Translations under genes and position numbers: made by a program
Origin: Acidimicrobiaceae bacterium
GTDB taxonomy: Bacteria; Actinomycetota; Acidimicrobiia; Acidimicrobiales; Bog-793
Reading direction: 5' to 3'
Length of the DNA: 36,552 nucleotides
Assembly: GCA_027365385.1 (NCBI GenBank)
Contig: DAHXNN010000146.1
Location: forward strand, 1 to 36,552
Notes under the pieces: model-generated
The model's input: only the letters and a program-made list of their open reading frames with translations
Told to the model about the DNA's origin: nothing
The model's database searches: none
Shown here: positions 8,017 through 18,559 of the stretch, in pieces
Layout of the letters: every line of letters starts with the position of its first letter
Numbering within the stretch: the first letter of the stretch is position 1

Positions 8017-10214
8017 CCGCTGGCTGGAGCTCGCCTCGACGAGCGTTCCTCGCGTACGCCGTGCTGGGCCTGTTCGCGAACATCCCGGCGTGGCCTGGCG
8101 ACCCGGCGCGTATCGCAGCCTGCACCTGCGGGGGCAACAAGGACCCCATCCAGACCGTGTGGTTCCTCGCGTGGACACCCTACGCGCTGCTGCACGGTCT
8201 CGATCCGTTCACCACGCATCTGCTCAACGTGCCGATCGGCGTCGACCTCGCGCAGAACACGTCGATGCCCCTTCTCGGCCTGCTCACCGCTCCGCTCACG
8301 CTCGCCGTGAGCCCGGTCGCCAGCGAGAACCTCCTCCGGTGGTGCGCGTTCCCGCTCTCGGCGACCGCCATGTTCGCCGTCGTGCGCCGCTGGGTCCACT
8401 GGCCGCCCGCCGCGTTCGCTGCCGGCCTGCTCTACGGCTTCTCACCTTACATGGTCGGACAGGCGTCGGTCCACCTCGACCTCAGCTTCGTCCCCTTCCC
8501 GCCCCTCATCTTCTACGCCGTCCACCAGCTCGTCGTCCGCCGGGACACGAACCCCCTGCGCTGGGGGGCGGCGCTCGGTGCGCTCGCTGTCGCCCAGTTC
8601 TTCGTGAGCACCGAGATCCTCGCGACGACGGCGATGATCTCCGCGATCGGGGTCGTGCTGCTCGTCGCGGTACGGCCCCGCCTGGCGGTGGCGAATGCCG
8701 GGCACGCGGTGCTGGGTCTCTCCGTGGCGTGCGTGATAGTCGCAACCGCATGCGCCTGGCCCGTCTACCTCATGACCCACGGCCCCCTGCACTTCTCCGG
8801 CCCGGTGATGGGGCTGCACGAGCAGTACAACGCGGACCTCCTCGGCCCCGTCCTGCCCACGTCCGCACAGCTCGTCGCACCCCGCCACCTCGTGGCGATC
8901 GGCTCGTCCCTCGTCGGCGGCCCGGCGAACGTCGACGAGAACGGCAGCTACCTGAGCCTGCCACTGCTCGCCTGCCTCGCGTGGATCGCCGTGCGCGAGC
9001 GGCGGGACCGCTGGGTGCTGCTCTGCCTCGTGATGGCGGTCGTGTCGTTCTCCCTATCCCTCGGCCCGCGCCTCGTCGTCGACGGCACCGTCCACCACCT
9101 GCCGTTTCCCCTCCCGTTCGAGCTTGTCCGGCGTGTCCCCGAGCTCGCGGACCTCCTCCCGGCCCGCCTGGCGCTGTACGTGACGTTCTTCGTCGCGGTG
9201 GTCCTCGCACTCGGCATCGACCACTGGCACGAGAGATGCGCCGACCGGGGCAGTGCTGCATCGGAGCCTGCCTCGCCGCGACGCCCCTCCCGCACCTTGA
9301 CACGGACGGCCAGGGCGCTCGGCGTGCTCCTCGGAGCGGCGACGATCCTCGCCCTCCTCCCGAGATGGCCCTACCGTTCGATGAGCGCTCGACCCGCGCC
9401 CGCCGAGCGAGCCGCGTCGCTCGCGCTCGTCCCTCGGGGGAGCACGCTCCTCACCTATCCCTACGTGACCCCGTCGACGGACGTCGCGATGCTCTGGCAG
9501 GCGCTCGACGAGATGCGCTTCGGCCTGCTCGGCAGCTACGTCCTGCGGCGCGGCCCCGGCGGGCAGGCGACGCTCCTGCCGAGCGCGCTCGCGCCCTACG
9601 ACGTCGAGGGGATGCTCGCGGACCCGCTCGCGGACGTCGCCGTGCCGATCCCGAAGGTCCCGTATCTCGCGCCGACGACCGAGACGGTCGACGCGACCGC
9701 CATCGCGATCGGGCGCGCCGTCGCCAGCGCGCGATTCGGGCGCGCGGCGATCACCGGGGTGGTGCAGAACGCCGATCCCCGCACGCGGTCGCTCTACGTC
9801 GTCGGCCGGAGCGGCGTGCTCGTCGGGGTCGACGCGCACCGATCGACGCGCTACCTCCCCGCGACCCACTCGCCGGTGCCGTTTCGCTCGGTGACCCGGG
9901 GCGAGCACGTCACCGTCTACGGCCGGACCGGTCCCGGGACGCTCGGCCAGAGGCGAGTGCGCGACCTACGCCAGTTCCTCGAGCGCTACCACGTCGACGC
10001 CGTCCTCGTCGAGCTCGGACGCCACGACTCCACCCTCGTCGTCCGCTGGATGGCACAGGCGCTCGGACGCCCCACCCGATCGGGAGGCGACGGGGTGCTC
10101 TGGACCGGTGTCCGGCGCGATCTCCGGCGGCTCGGCGGCGACGGGGCGGGAGGGACGGCGGGCATGCCCAGCACCTCCAGGCGCACACGGGGCTCCCGCA
10201 TCCGGGCTCGGTGA
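8013..10214 (+). CDS. Large polytopic membrane protein, GT-C glycosyltransferase-like
   Basis: GTG at 8013 overlaps the upstream stop (GTGA). Many hydrophobic helices, then a soluble C-terminal region. Family assignment by gestalt only. Confidence 0.7.
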   Translation: MTAGWSSPRRAFLAYAVLGLFANIPAWPGDPARIAACTCGGNKDPIQTVWFLAWTPYALLHGLDPFTTHLLNVPIGVDLAQNTSMPLLGLLTAPLTLAVSPVASENLLRWCAFPLSATAMFAVVRRWVHWPPAAFAAGLLYGFSPYMVGQASVHLDLSFVPFPPLIFYAVHQLVVRRDTNPLRWGAALGALAVAQFFVSTEILATTAMISAIGVVLLVAVRPRLAVANAGHAVLGLSVACVIVATACAWPVYLMTHGPLHFSGPVMGLHEQYNADLLGPVLPTSAQLVAPRHLVAIGSSLVGGPANVDENGSYLSLPLLACLAWIAVRERRDRWVLLCLVMAVVSFSLSLGPRLVVDGTVHHLPFPLPFELVRRVPELADLLPARLALYVTFFVAVVLALGIDHWHERCADRGSAASEPASPRRPSRTLTRTARALGVLLGAATILALLPRWPYRSMSARPAPAERAASLALVPRGSTLLTYPYVTPSTDVAMLWQALDEMRFGLLGSYVLRRGPGGQATLLPSALAPYDVEGMLADPLADVAVPIPKVPYLAPTTETVDATAIAIGRAVASARFGRAAITGVVQNADPRTRSLYVVGRSGVLVGVDAHRSTRYLPATHSPVPFRSVTRGEHVTVYGRTGPGTLGQRRVRDLRQFLERYHVDAVLVELGRHDSTLVVRWMAQALGRPTRSGGDGVLWTGVRRDLRRLGGDGAGGTAGMPSTSRRTRGSRIRAR

Positions 10215-10406
10215 GCTCGCCCGCGTGGAGAGGCGCGGTGAACGGGCCGCTGGCGGCGTGCCCCGACGCCTCGTCGTGGCCTCGTTGCGCGACACTGGAC
10301 CGCACGTCGACAGACCGACCCGGCTCCCCTCGACGGACGGAGGGTACGCGTCCTTGGACGCGACCCGTGCGCACCGGAGCGGAGGCGGCCAGAGCTCTGG
10401 AGGAGA

Positions 10407-11618
10407 TTGCACGTGTCAGCCGTACATCGCCGCTCGAGGCGTCGGGGGCGCCAGCTCGCGGCAACCGTCGCGACCTTGGTGATCGGCGGGACGGCGCTCG
10501 CCGTCGTCTACCGGACCAGCTCCGGCAACGCTTCTGCGACGCAGGCGCCAGCCGTCCGCCCGTCGCGCCTCCGCCTGGTCGCCCGCAGCCACCACCCGTC
10601 GCACCAGACCGCCACGAGGGCCGGCCTGCGGGTCCTCTCCACCACGCCGTCGAACGGAGCCGGAGGCGTCGGGGGGACCTCGCCGATATCGGTCACCTTC
10701 TCGGCGGCGATCGCCGCCGACTCCGCGCGACCGCGCATCGTCCCGAGCGTCCCCGGGTCGTGGAGGACTACCGGTCGGACGACGATGACCTTCACGCCTG
10801 CAGCTCCGTTCGTTCCGGAGAGCGATGTCACCTTGACGATCCCGGGCGGTCGTGCAGGTGTCCGCAGCCTCGACGGGTCCACGCTGCGCGCGAGCGTCGT
10901 CGTCGACTTCGGGATCGAGAACGGCTCCATTCTCCGCCTCCAGCAGCTCTTGTCCCTCCTCGACTACTCGCCGCTCGCGTGGTCACAGGCCGGACCAGCG
11001 ATCCCGGCGAACGACACGACGGCTCAGCTCGAGGCAATGTACGCGCCGCCTCGTGGACGCTTCGCCTGGCGCCAGTCCGGATGGCCCTCGCAGCTCACCG
11101 TCTTATGGAAGCAAGGCGCGTACACCACCTTCACACGCGGTCTCGTCATGTCCTTCCAGGCCGACCACGGTCTCATCGTGAACGGAGTTCCCGACGCGGG
11201 ACTGTGGAACGACATGCTCACCTCACTTGGCTCCGGCGTGGTGAACACGGGCGGGTACAACTTCGCGCTCGCCGACAAGGTCGCCCCGCAGACATTGACG
11301 ATCTGGCACGACGGCGCGGTCGTCCTGCACACCGCGGCGAACACCGGGATACCGCAGTCGCCGACACCGTCGGGCACCTTCCCGGTCTACGCCCGCTACC
11401 GCACCTACGTCATGCACGGCAAGAACCCCAACGGCGTCGCCTACGCCGACTTGGTGCAGTATGTGGCGTACTTCTACGACGGCGACGCAATCCACTTCTT
11501 CCCTAGGGCGGACTATGGGATCCCGCAAAGCCTCGGCTGCATCGAGCTTCCGCTCGCGCAGGCAGCCGTCGCGTGGCCCTACCTCGCGTACGGCACCCTC
11601 GTGACGGTGGTGAACTGA
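10407..11618 (+). CDS. L,D-transpeptidase with Big_5/Ig-like and peptidoglycan-binding-like regions
   Basis: LRVLSTTPSNGAGGVGGTSPISVTFSAAI...TMTFTPAAPFVPESDVTLTIP (Big_5-like); SFQADHGLIVNGVPDAGLW (PG-binding-like); HFFPRADYGIPQSLGCIELPLAQA catalytic Cys motif. Confidence 0.88.
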   Translation: MHVSAVHRRSRRRGRQLAATVATLVIGGTALAVVYRTSSGNASATQAPAVRPSRLRLVARSHHPSHQTATRAGLRVLSTTPSNGAGGVGGTSPISVTFSAAIAADSARPRIVPSVPGSWRTTGRTTMTFTPAAPFVPESDVTLTIPGGRAGVRSLDGSTLRASVVVDFGIENGSILRLQQLLSLLDYSPLAWSQAGPAIPANDTTAQLEAMYAPPRGRFAWRQSGWPSQLTVLWKQGAYTTFTRGLVMSFQADHGLIVNGVPDAGLWNDMLTSLGSGVVNTGGYNFALADKVAPQTLTIWHDGAVVLHTAANTGIPQSPTPSGTFPVYARYRTYVMHGKNPNGVAYADLVQYVAYFYDGDAIHFFPRADYGIPQSLGCIELPLAQAAVAWPYLAYGTLVTVVN

Positions 11619-11664
11619 CGGCGCCGCTCCATCTCGACGGCACCAGCCGGGAAGGCGGGCTGCG

Positions 11665-12438
11665 TCACCCTCCCACAGGTAGCTGAGCGAGCATCCCGCC
11701 GTCGACGACGACCGTGGTGCCGTTGACGAAGCGAGCCTGCGGCGAAGCGAGCCACGCGACGACTGCAGCGACGTCGTCTGGGTCTGCGAGCCAACCGAGG
11801 CGGCGAGGGTCCTTCACGAACCCGAGCTCCTGGGTGTCCGCACCGAGACCTCTCGCTCCGGTGTAGCTCGACGGCGTGTCGACCGCACCCGGCGCGACGG
11901 CGACGACACGCACGCCAGCGGCAGCGAGGTCGACTGCCATCTGCCGGGTGAGCGCGACGATCGCCCCTTTCGATGCTGCGTACGGGGCACTCTCGGGTAG
12001 CGCCGCGAACGCGTGGACCGACGCCATGTTGACGACGACGGCACCGTCCCCGGCCGCGACGAGATGCGACCTGCAGGCCCGGGTCATCAAGAACACCGAC
12101 TTCACGTTCACTGCGAACACCCGGTCCCACAGCTCCTCGCTCACCTGAGCGATCCCGCTCGAGAACGGGCTGATCCCGGCGATGTTGCACAGGACGCGGA
12201 CCTCCCCGAGCCCAGCGGCGACCTCGGCGACACCGATGCAGTCCGAGTCCTTGCTCACGTCCGCGGCACAGCCCGTCGCCGACCAGCCTGCGTCGCGGAG
12301 CGTCGCGGCCGTCCGCTCGGCGGCCTCGGCGACTCTGTCGGCACAGACGACATGCAGGCCGTCCGCGGCAAGACGCGCTGACGTCGCCTTGCCGATCCCC
12401 TGCCCCGCGCCCGTCACGACCGCCACACGCGTGCTCAC
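11665..12438 (-). CDS. SDR family oxidoreductase
   Basis: STRVAVVTGAGQGIGKATSARLAADG, CNIAG, YAASKGAIVALTRQMAVDLA; GTG start at 12438. Confidence 0.9.
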   Translation of the reverse strand: MSTRVAVVTGAGQGIGKATSARLAADGLHVVCADRVAEAAERTAATLRDAGWSATGCAADVSKDSDCIGVAEVAAGLGEVRVLCNIAGISPFSSGIAQVSEELWDRVFAVNVKSVFLMTRACRSHLVAAGDGAVVVNMASVHAFAALPESAPYAASKGAIVALTRQMAVDLAAAGVRVVAVAPGAVDTPSSYTGARGLGADTQELGFVKDPRRLGWLADPDDVAAVVAWLASPQARFVNGTTVVVDGGMLAQLPVGG

Positions 12439-12555
12439 CGCTCGCCACTCCCTCGTGCTGCAGACCCTCGCCCCGACCGGGACGTCGAGGCCATCGTAGG
12501 GCAGGTGCCGTCGCAATACTGCCGGGACGGGGCCGCAGAGATCGGACCCGGCGAC

Positions 12556-13794
12556 CTACGAGCCTGAGCTCCCGTCGCCCGGCTCGGCGCATGACGACGC
12601 TTCGATCGCCCACCGCAGCGCGGAGATCGCCGTCGCGCTGAGGGTCGCCTCGCTGAACCCCGCCCGCGTCGCGACCGCCGCCCGGCCGAGCTGGCAGTCG
12701 ATGACGTCCGCGACGATACGGCCGACCGGCGTGTCGCGGCGCGCGACGGCGTCTCGGAGCACGTCGTCGAGGGGAAGAGCGGCGAGCACGTCGTCAAGAG
12801 GCATGTCGAGGAGAAGGTCGAAGGCAGAGAGCATTCCCGCGGCGAACGCGACGTCGGCCTGATCCCGGCAGGAGCGCTGGGCGAGGAGCTCGCACATCCT
12901 CGCTCTCGTGAGCGTCGTGATCGCTTCGCCGTCCGTCGTCGAGCCGTGGCTCGTCTCGAGCAGGAACGTTATCCAACTCTGCAGGTGTCGCCACCCGAGC
13001 AGGACGAGAGCCTCTCGGATGCTACGCACGGGACGGCGGAACCCGTTGTCCGCCCCGACGCCCGCTATCTGCATCAGCTGATACGCCATGGCCGGCTCCG
13101 AGCGGACCACCTGCTCGAGCTCGGCAGCGCTGCACTGTCGGGACACGAGAAGAGCCGCTTGGCGCAAGCGTCCGAGGTTCGAGGCGTCGAGTGTCCTGCC
13201 CGGGACGACCTGCGGCGCCGACAGCAGATCGCCCTGGAAGTAGTCGAAGCCGATCTTGCGGCATGCCTCGAACTGGGCGGACGAGGCGACGTCGAGCGCG
13301 AGCGCGAGCATGCCCAGCTGCTTGATCTCCCCGAGCAGGGCGGCCAGCCGGGCGGGGTCCAGGCTCGCGTGGGCGACCTTGACGATGCTGGCGAGTCCGA
13401 GCAAGGGCTCGCAGCTCGCGAGGTCCTGCACGCCGTCCAACGCGATCGTGAAGCCGGCGTCGGCAAGGCGCCGGCTTCCCGCGACCACCTCCTCGTCGCC
13501 GGTGAGCCACGGTGCGACCTCGAGGACCGTGAGCTCGGGGGGCAGCACGACGGGCACCTGCCCGGCGAGCACGGGGCGGTCCGCGTCGCAGAACACCAAC
13601 CGGTCCCCGACGAGCCTAGAGACGCCGATGCTCACCGCGTCGAAGAGCACCGATGCCGTGGTCATATCGCCGGCCGGTCCGACCTCTCCCGACGAGCGCG
13701 GACCCGTGCGGCCGATCAGGAGCTCGTAGCCGACGACCTCGAGCTCGACGTCGAAGACCGGCTGCCTCTCGACGACGACGTCAATGACCGCCAC
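12556..13794 (-). CDS. EAL (degenerate)/HDOD domain protein, YuxH-like
   Basis: VVVERQPVFDVELEVVGYELLIG N-terminus (degenerate EAL); FDYFQGDLLSAP; HDOD-like LEQVVRSEPAMAYQLMQIAG...REALVLLGWRHLQSWI. GTG start at 13794 assumed (alternative ATG 13833). Confidence 0.85.
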   Translation of the reverse strand: MAVIDVVVERQPVFDVELEVVGYELLIGRTGPRSSGEVGPAGDMTTASVLFDAVSIGVSRLVGDRLVFCDADRPVLAGQVPVVLPPELTVLEVAPWLTGDEEVVAGSRRLADAGFTIALDGVQDLASCEPLLGLASIVKVAHASLDPARLAALLGEIKQLGMLALALDVASSAQFEACRKIGFDYFQGDLLSAPQVVPGRTLDASNLGRLRQAALLVSRQCSAAELEQVVRSEPAMAYQLMQIAGVGADNGFRRPVRSIREALVLLGWRHLQSWITFLLETSHGSTTDGEAITTLTRARMCELLAQRSCRDQADVAFAAGMLSAFDLLLDMPLDDVLAALPLDDVLRDAVARRDTPVGRIVADVIDCQLGRAAVATRAGFSEATLSATAISALRWAIEASSCAEPGDGSSGS

Positions 13795-15769
13795 GGCCCG
13801 TCCTCCCGATCGGCGCCGCCGTGTCGAGGTCATCTGCCGGGCGCGCCTCCTCGCCGGCGGCCGGCCAACCCGCCGCACCCACCTCCTCGACTCTGTGCCT
13901 CTTCTCGATTCCGCGCGCCTCCTCGATTCTGCGCATCGTCGCGACCACCTCTCCGGCGGCCACGGCCGGGGAGAACAGGTAGCCCTGCCCCACGTCGCAG
14001 CCCACCATGCGAAGGCAGGCGAGGTGCTCGGCAGTCTCGATCCCCTCGGCGACGACCTTCGCGCCGAGCCCGTGGCCGAGGGAGACGACCCCTTCGAGGA
14101 GCGTGAGCCGGTCCGGGTCGTCGTCGCAGCCGCGCACGAGCGAGTGGTCGATCTTGATGATCTTCGGGTAGATGAGCGAGAGATAGGACAGCGACGAATA
14201 GCCGATCCCGAAGTCGTCGATCGCCATCCTGATACCGAGATGGACGAGACGCTGCATCGTCTGGTTTGCCGCCTCGAGATCGCCGAGCGCCGCAGACTCC
14301 GTCACCTCGAGGACGAGACGGGACGGCGGGAGGCCGCTAAGGGTCAGGGCCTCCTCCACGACGCGCACGAGGTTGGGGTCGTAGAGCTGGCGCGTCGAGA
14401 GGTTCACCGAGACGTAGAGCGACCGGTCGCTGTCGAGTGCAGTCCAGCTCATCGCCCGACGCGTCGCCTCGCGCAAGGCGAAGGCGCCGAGATCGAAGAT
14501 CAGGTCGCTCTCCTCGGCAAGCGCGACGAACACCGTCGGAGGCACGCTCGCGCGCGTCGGGTGCGCCCAGCGCATCAGCGCTTCGAAGCCCTCCACCTTG
14601 CCGGTGGCGAGATCGACGAGCGGCTGGAAGTGCATCGAGAGCTCTTCGGCGGCGAGCGCGCCGCGAAGCTCCTGGGCGAGCTCGAAGCGCTGGACCGCCC
14701 GCTCGTGGACACCGGGGTCGAACACGACGTGACGTCCCTTGCCAAGCCGCTTCGCCTCGTACATCGCCGTGTCCGCCCTAGCGAACAACGACGTCGGATC
14801 CTCGTCCCCCGTCGCCCACGGCACGATGCCGAGGCTCGCTTGCTGGATCACCGACGTCCCACCGACCGTGAAGGGCTCGTCGAATGAGCGCATCAGGCGT
14901 GCCGCTACCTGGTTCACCTCGACGGCACCGTCGAGATCCTCGACGAGCAGGAGGAACTCGTCGCCTCCGAAGCGGCAGAGCGTGTCCGACGTCCGCGTCT
15001 GGACGCGGAGCCGATCGGCGAGCGCGACGAGAAGCTCGTCGCCGACGTGGTGCCCGAGGGTGTCGTTCACGCCCTTGAAGTCGTCGAGGTCGAGGAGGAA
15101 GACGGCTCCGCACCCCCCTCCGGCACGTCCCGCACGTGCGAGCGCGTGCCCGAGCCTGTCCTCGAACAGGACCCGGTTCGCGAGACCAGTCAGAGGGTCG
15201 TGGAATGCCTGGAAGGTCAGCTGCGCGACGAGGTCGTCCTCGCTGGCTACGTCGCGCGCGGCGAGCACGCAGCAGGCACCGTGTGCTCCCGGAAGCTCGA
15301 ACCGGCCGGTCGTGACCTCGGCGCCGACGATGCTCCCGTCCCCGCGGCGCCAGCGCACCGATCTTCGGCCGAGGTTCGCCACGCAAGAGTCGAGCACCGT
15401 TGCACCGCCCGCCTCCACGCCGTCGACGCGGAGGATCCCGGCGCCACCGGGGCCGACGAGCGCTGCCCGACCGTGTCCGACGAGCTCGCAAAATGCGGCG
15501 TTGACCTCGAGGACGTCTCCAGTCTCGCTTACGACGGCCATCGCAGTCGGGCTGTTCGCAAAAGCGAGCTCGTAGAGCTGGCGGCTCGGGTAGCGCTCGC
15601 CGTCGAGGTCCCTACCCAGATCCCAGAGCCGCGCTCGGTCGGTGTGCTGGGTGCCAGCGGCCCCGTCGACCGCCACCTTTCCGACCTCCCACGTCCGGTG
15701 CTGTTCGTTGTCGCAACCACATACGACGCCGAAGGGCTCGACCTTGAGCGAGACACGTTCCTGATGCAC
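13781..15769 (-). CDS. PAS-GGDEF-EAL protein (diguanylate cyclase/phosphodiesterase)
   Basis: PAS-like LYELAFANSPTAMAVVSETGDVLEVNAAFCELVG; RFGGDEFLLLVEDL; GFEALMRW; DDFGIGYSSLSYL. Confidence 0.95.
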   Translation of the reverse strand: MHQERVSLKVEPFGVVCGCDNEQHRTWEVGKVAVDGAAGTQHTDRARLWDLGRDLDGERYPSRQLYELAFANSPTAMAVVSETGDVLEVNAAFCELVGHGRAALVGPGGAGILRVDGVEAGGATVLDSCVANLGRRSVRWRRGDGSIVGAEVTTGRFELPGAHGACCVLAARDVASEDDLVAQLTFQAFHDPLTGLANRVLFEDRLGHALARAGRAGGGCGAVFLLDLDDFKGVNDTLGHHVGDELLVALADRLRVQTRTSDTLCRFGGDEFLLLVEDLDGAVEVNQVAARLMRSFDEPFTVGGTSVIQQASLGIVPWATGDEDPTSLFARADTAMYEAKRLGKGRHVVFDPGVHERAVQRFELAQELRGALAAEELSMHFQPLVDLATGKVEGFEALMRWAHPTRASVPPTVFVALAEESDLIFDLGAFALREATRRAMSWTALDSDRSLYVSVNLSTRQLYDPNLVRVVEEALTLSGLPPSRLVLEVTESAALGDLEAANQTMQRLVHLGIRMAIDDFGIGYSSLSYLSLIYPKIIKIDHSLVRGCDDDPDRLTLLEGVVSLGHGLGAKVVAEGIETAEHLACLRMVGCDVGQGYLFSPAVAAGEVVATMRRIEEARGIEKRHRVEEVGAAGWPAAGEEARPADDLDTAAPIGRTGRGGH

Positions 15770-15793
15770 GACAGCGCAAGACGCGCACCTGCC

Positions 15794-16822
15794 CTACGCC
15801 TCCGTCACCCGGTCGCCGTCAGCTCCACGACGCTCCGGCCAGGAGGCGCCCCACGCGACGTCTCGCGCCCCTCGGTACTCGCCACCTTGCCGCTTGCTCA
15901 CCATCTCGTCCCGAACGTCGCCGCCGGCGGTGCAGAGGCTGAGCGTCACCACGCCCTTGCGGATCCAGGGATGACGGACGACGCGCGCCGCGGGACGGTC
16001 GAGATCGAGGCCGCGGGCAGCCGCCACGAAGCTGAACTTCTCGTCCTCGTAGGCGAGGTCCGCCCCCTTGAGGCGTCTGTGGAGAGAAGACCGCTCGAGC
16101 CGAGCAGAGAAGTGGCACCAGTCGTCCCCTCCGGCGAGCGGGCACGGCGCGTCGTGCGGGCACGGCGCGACGACGGCCATGCCGAGCTCGACGAGCAGGG
16201 CGCGAGCGGCCACGATGCGCGCGAAGCCGGCCGGGGTGCCCGCGTCGACGAGCACGACGAGCGGCGCCGCACGAGCGGCGCACGCGACGAGGTCTGCCCG
16301 GCCGCGGGCGTCGAGCTCGCCGAGGAGGTAGGACGCCACGGCCATCTCCGCCGCAGGGATCGCTGCGCCCGACGATGCGAGACGCCACGTGCGCCACGTC
16401 GCACTCGCGAGCGCGTCCGATCCGGACTCCCCGGCAAGCGAGCGCCCGAGATCGATCGCCACCTCCTGCTGCTCGAGCAACGTCACCACACGCGAGCCGA
16501 AGACGTCCACCGCCGCCCAGGACGCCGCACCCGTCCCCGCCCCGAGGTCGACGACGCTCGACGGCCCCGGCGACGCGAGCGAAAGACGCACCTGGCGGAG
16601 CGCGGACCACGTCGCCGCGAACGTCGCCGGCATCCGGTAGGCGGCATAGGCGGCGGCGGCGTTGCGACCGGCGAGCACTGGTGACGAAGGGACGCCGCCT
16701 GATCGGTACTCCTCGGTCATCCTCGCGACCGACGGCAGCATCGACGCCGCGCTCCGACCAGCGAGCACGGACTCGATCGACCGCCTGAGCCTCCTCGACG
16801 CGTCGAGCCCCGTCTCCGTCAC
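15794..16822 (-). CDS. Rsm22-like small ribosomal subunit methyltransferase
   Basis: YAAYRMPATFAATWSALRQV, VVDLGAGTGAASWAA, PCPHDAPCPLAGGDDWCHFSARLERSSLHRRLKG; GTG start at 16822. Confidence 0.85.
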   Translation of the reverse strand: MTETGLDASRRLRRSIESVLAGRSAASMLPSVARMTEEYRSGGVPSSPVLAGRNAAAAYAAYRMPATFAATWSALRQVRLSLASPGPSSVVDLGAGTGAASWAAVDVFGSRVVTLLEQQEVAIDLGRSLAGESGSDALASATWRTWRLASSGAAIPAAEMAVASYLLGELDARGRADLVACAARAAPLVVLVDAGTPAGFARIVAARALLVELGMAVVAPCPHDAPCPLAGGDDWCHFSARLERSSLHRRLKGADLAYEDEKFSFVAAARGLDLDRPAARVVRHPWIRKGVVTLSLCTAGGDVRDEMVSKRQGGEYRGARDVAWGASWPERRGADGDRVTEA

Positions 16823-17273
16823 GTGCGCCACGCAAGCTCGCCGGCGGACGCGCTCGGCTCCTCGAGCGCCCACCGTACGAGCGTCCCCATGGACAAGAAG
16901 CGCCGGATGCCCTCGTAGCGACCCATCGGATGACGGTACATGCTCCCGGCGGGCAGCTCGGCAACGCGAGCGACGATCCGGGTCGACGTGGACGGCGGAG
17001 CCGGGCGTGCAACCTTTCGAGCGGGCGTGAAAGCCCAAGGCGCCACCGGCATCGTCGGTCCCGAATGCCTGCATCTGGCAGCCAGCAGGAACGGTACGCC
17101 TGGTGTCCGGCAAGCTCCCGCCGCTCTGCGAGCGCCTCGTCGCTCCCGGTCGAGTGCGCGCGCCGGTTCGACGTCGTCGTCTCGTTGCAGTCCCGCAGCG
17201 ACGAGCAGGTCTCCAAGTTGCTCCTCCGCCTTGCGCAGCTCGGACTCGAAGAGCCGATGGGAGGCTGCCCCGG

Positions 17274-17860
17274 TCACGAGGACGCGTGCGACACCTTCGA
17301 TGACGACCTCCCCGCCCCCGTCGGGCCGACGATCGCGACCGTCTGCCCCGGATCGACGGCGAGGGAGAGGTCGGTGATGAGGGGCTGTTCGAGGAGGTAG
17401 GAGAAGGCGACGTGCTCGAAAGCGACCCTGTCGTGCACGGCGGGGAGGACGGCGGCGACCTCGGGGTCGGGCTCCTGCTCGGTAGCGTCGAGCAGGGCGA
17501 AGACCCGCTCGGCGGAGGCGATGCCGGACTGCAGGAGGTTCGCCATGCTCGCCACCTGGGAGATCGGCTGGGAGAACTGGCGGGAGCACTGGATGAAGGC
17601 CTGGACGTCGCCGAGGGAGAGCTGCCCCGAGGCAACGCGCAGCGCCCCGACGACCGCGATGAAGACGTCGTGGTGGGAGGCGAAGGTTGCCTGCGCGGCG
17701 AGGCGCTGGCCGAAGACCTTGATGAGTGCGTGGCCGGTGTACATCTCCTCGATGTGACCGTTCAGCTGTCCCGTCGTCGTCCACTGCGCGAGGAAGTGTG
17801 GTTGTGCCGCCTTGCCGATGCGGGTCGCGACGACGATCGACGAGGCGACGGTCGCCGCCT
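17274..17860 (-). pseudogene. Degraded MDR-type ABC exporter fragment (partial TMD plus NBD truncated at Walker A)
   Basis: RIGKAAQPHFLAQWTTTGQLNGHIEEMYTGHALIKVFGQ...VASGQLSLGDVQAFIQCSRQFSQPISQVASMANLLQSGIASAERVFALLDATEQEPDPEV...VDPGQTVAIVGPTGAGRSSS then stop. Lacks N-terminal TMD, part of the mid TMD, and everything after Walker A. Confidence 0.85.
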
Positions 17861-18254
17861 CGGCGCTCCATGCGACCGCCGAGGAGAACGCTCGGCCGCG
17901 CGTCCAGACGACCGAGGCCGAGGTCAGCGTTCTACGTATCGACGCCCGACCTTCAGGCAAGCGACGGACGCGGCCACGAGGAGAGGACCGCCGCTGCCCA
18001 GCCGCATTTACGCCAGTCCGATCGCTTCGACCTGGCGCACAGGGGTGCACCACCGTCGAGCATCGAGAGCCGGCGATCCGTACTGGTCCCGGCTCAGCCG
18101 GGACGTTGACGAGACGGCGCCGATTCGGCGCTCGGCATCCCCCGCGGCGCACAACCCGGCGCGTCACAACGGCGGCCGTCGCCACCGCCGCATCAGACCC
18201 GTACGGCACGTCGGGGTGTGATGCACACGTCCGATCCGGACCTCTCGTCCACCC

Positions 18255-18482
18255 TCACGTGGGTGTCGGCAACGCCCGGAGTGCTACCCGGTAGCGCTGC
18301 ACGGCGATCAGGCACCAGAGGGACTCGACGACACCGAAGGGCCACGTCCGGGAGAGAAAGCCATAGCTCGCGGACAGCGCACAGCCGAGCGCGAACAACA
18401 GGACGAAGCTGCGGTGCCGGTGCTCGAGGGCGTACATAGTCATCATGAAGCCGAGGACGACGACGCCGTAGACGGTGAGCAC
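18255..18482 (-). CDS. Small hydrophobic membrane protein (75 aa)
   Basis: [65 protein letters not shown]; resembles small conserved actinobacterial membrane proteins. Confidence 0.6.
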   Translation of the reverse strand: MLTVYGVVVLGFMMTMYALEHRHRSFVLLFALGCALSASYGFLSRTWPFGVVESLWCLIAVQRYRVALRALPTPT

Positions 18483-18559
18483 ATGACGAGACTAGGACGG
18501 CATGGCCTCGAAGTGTGGACAACGGGACCGACGGTCGCGAGTGAGCGCCCGCTCGGACT

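Noticed and set aside
7040-11506. 1488-aa plus-strand ORF
   Set aside because: Arg/Ser/Pro-rich shadow frame over the zinc dehydrogenase, membrane protein and L,D-transpeptidase genes; a high-GC artefact.
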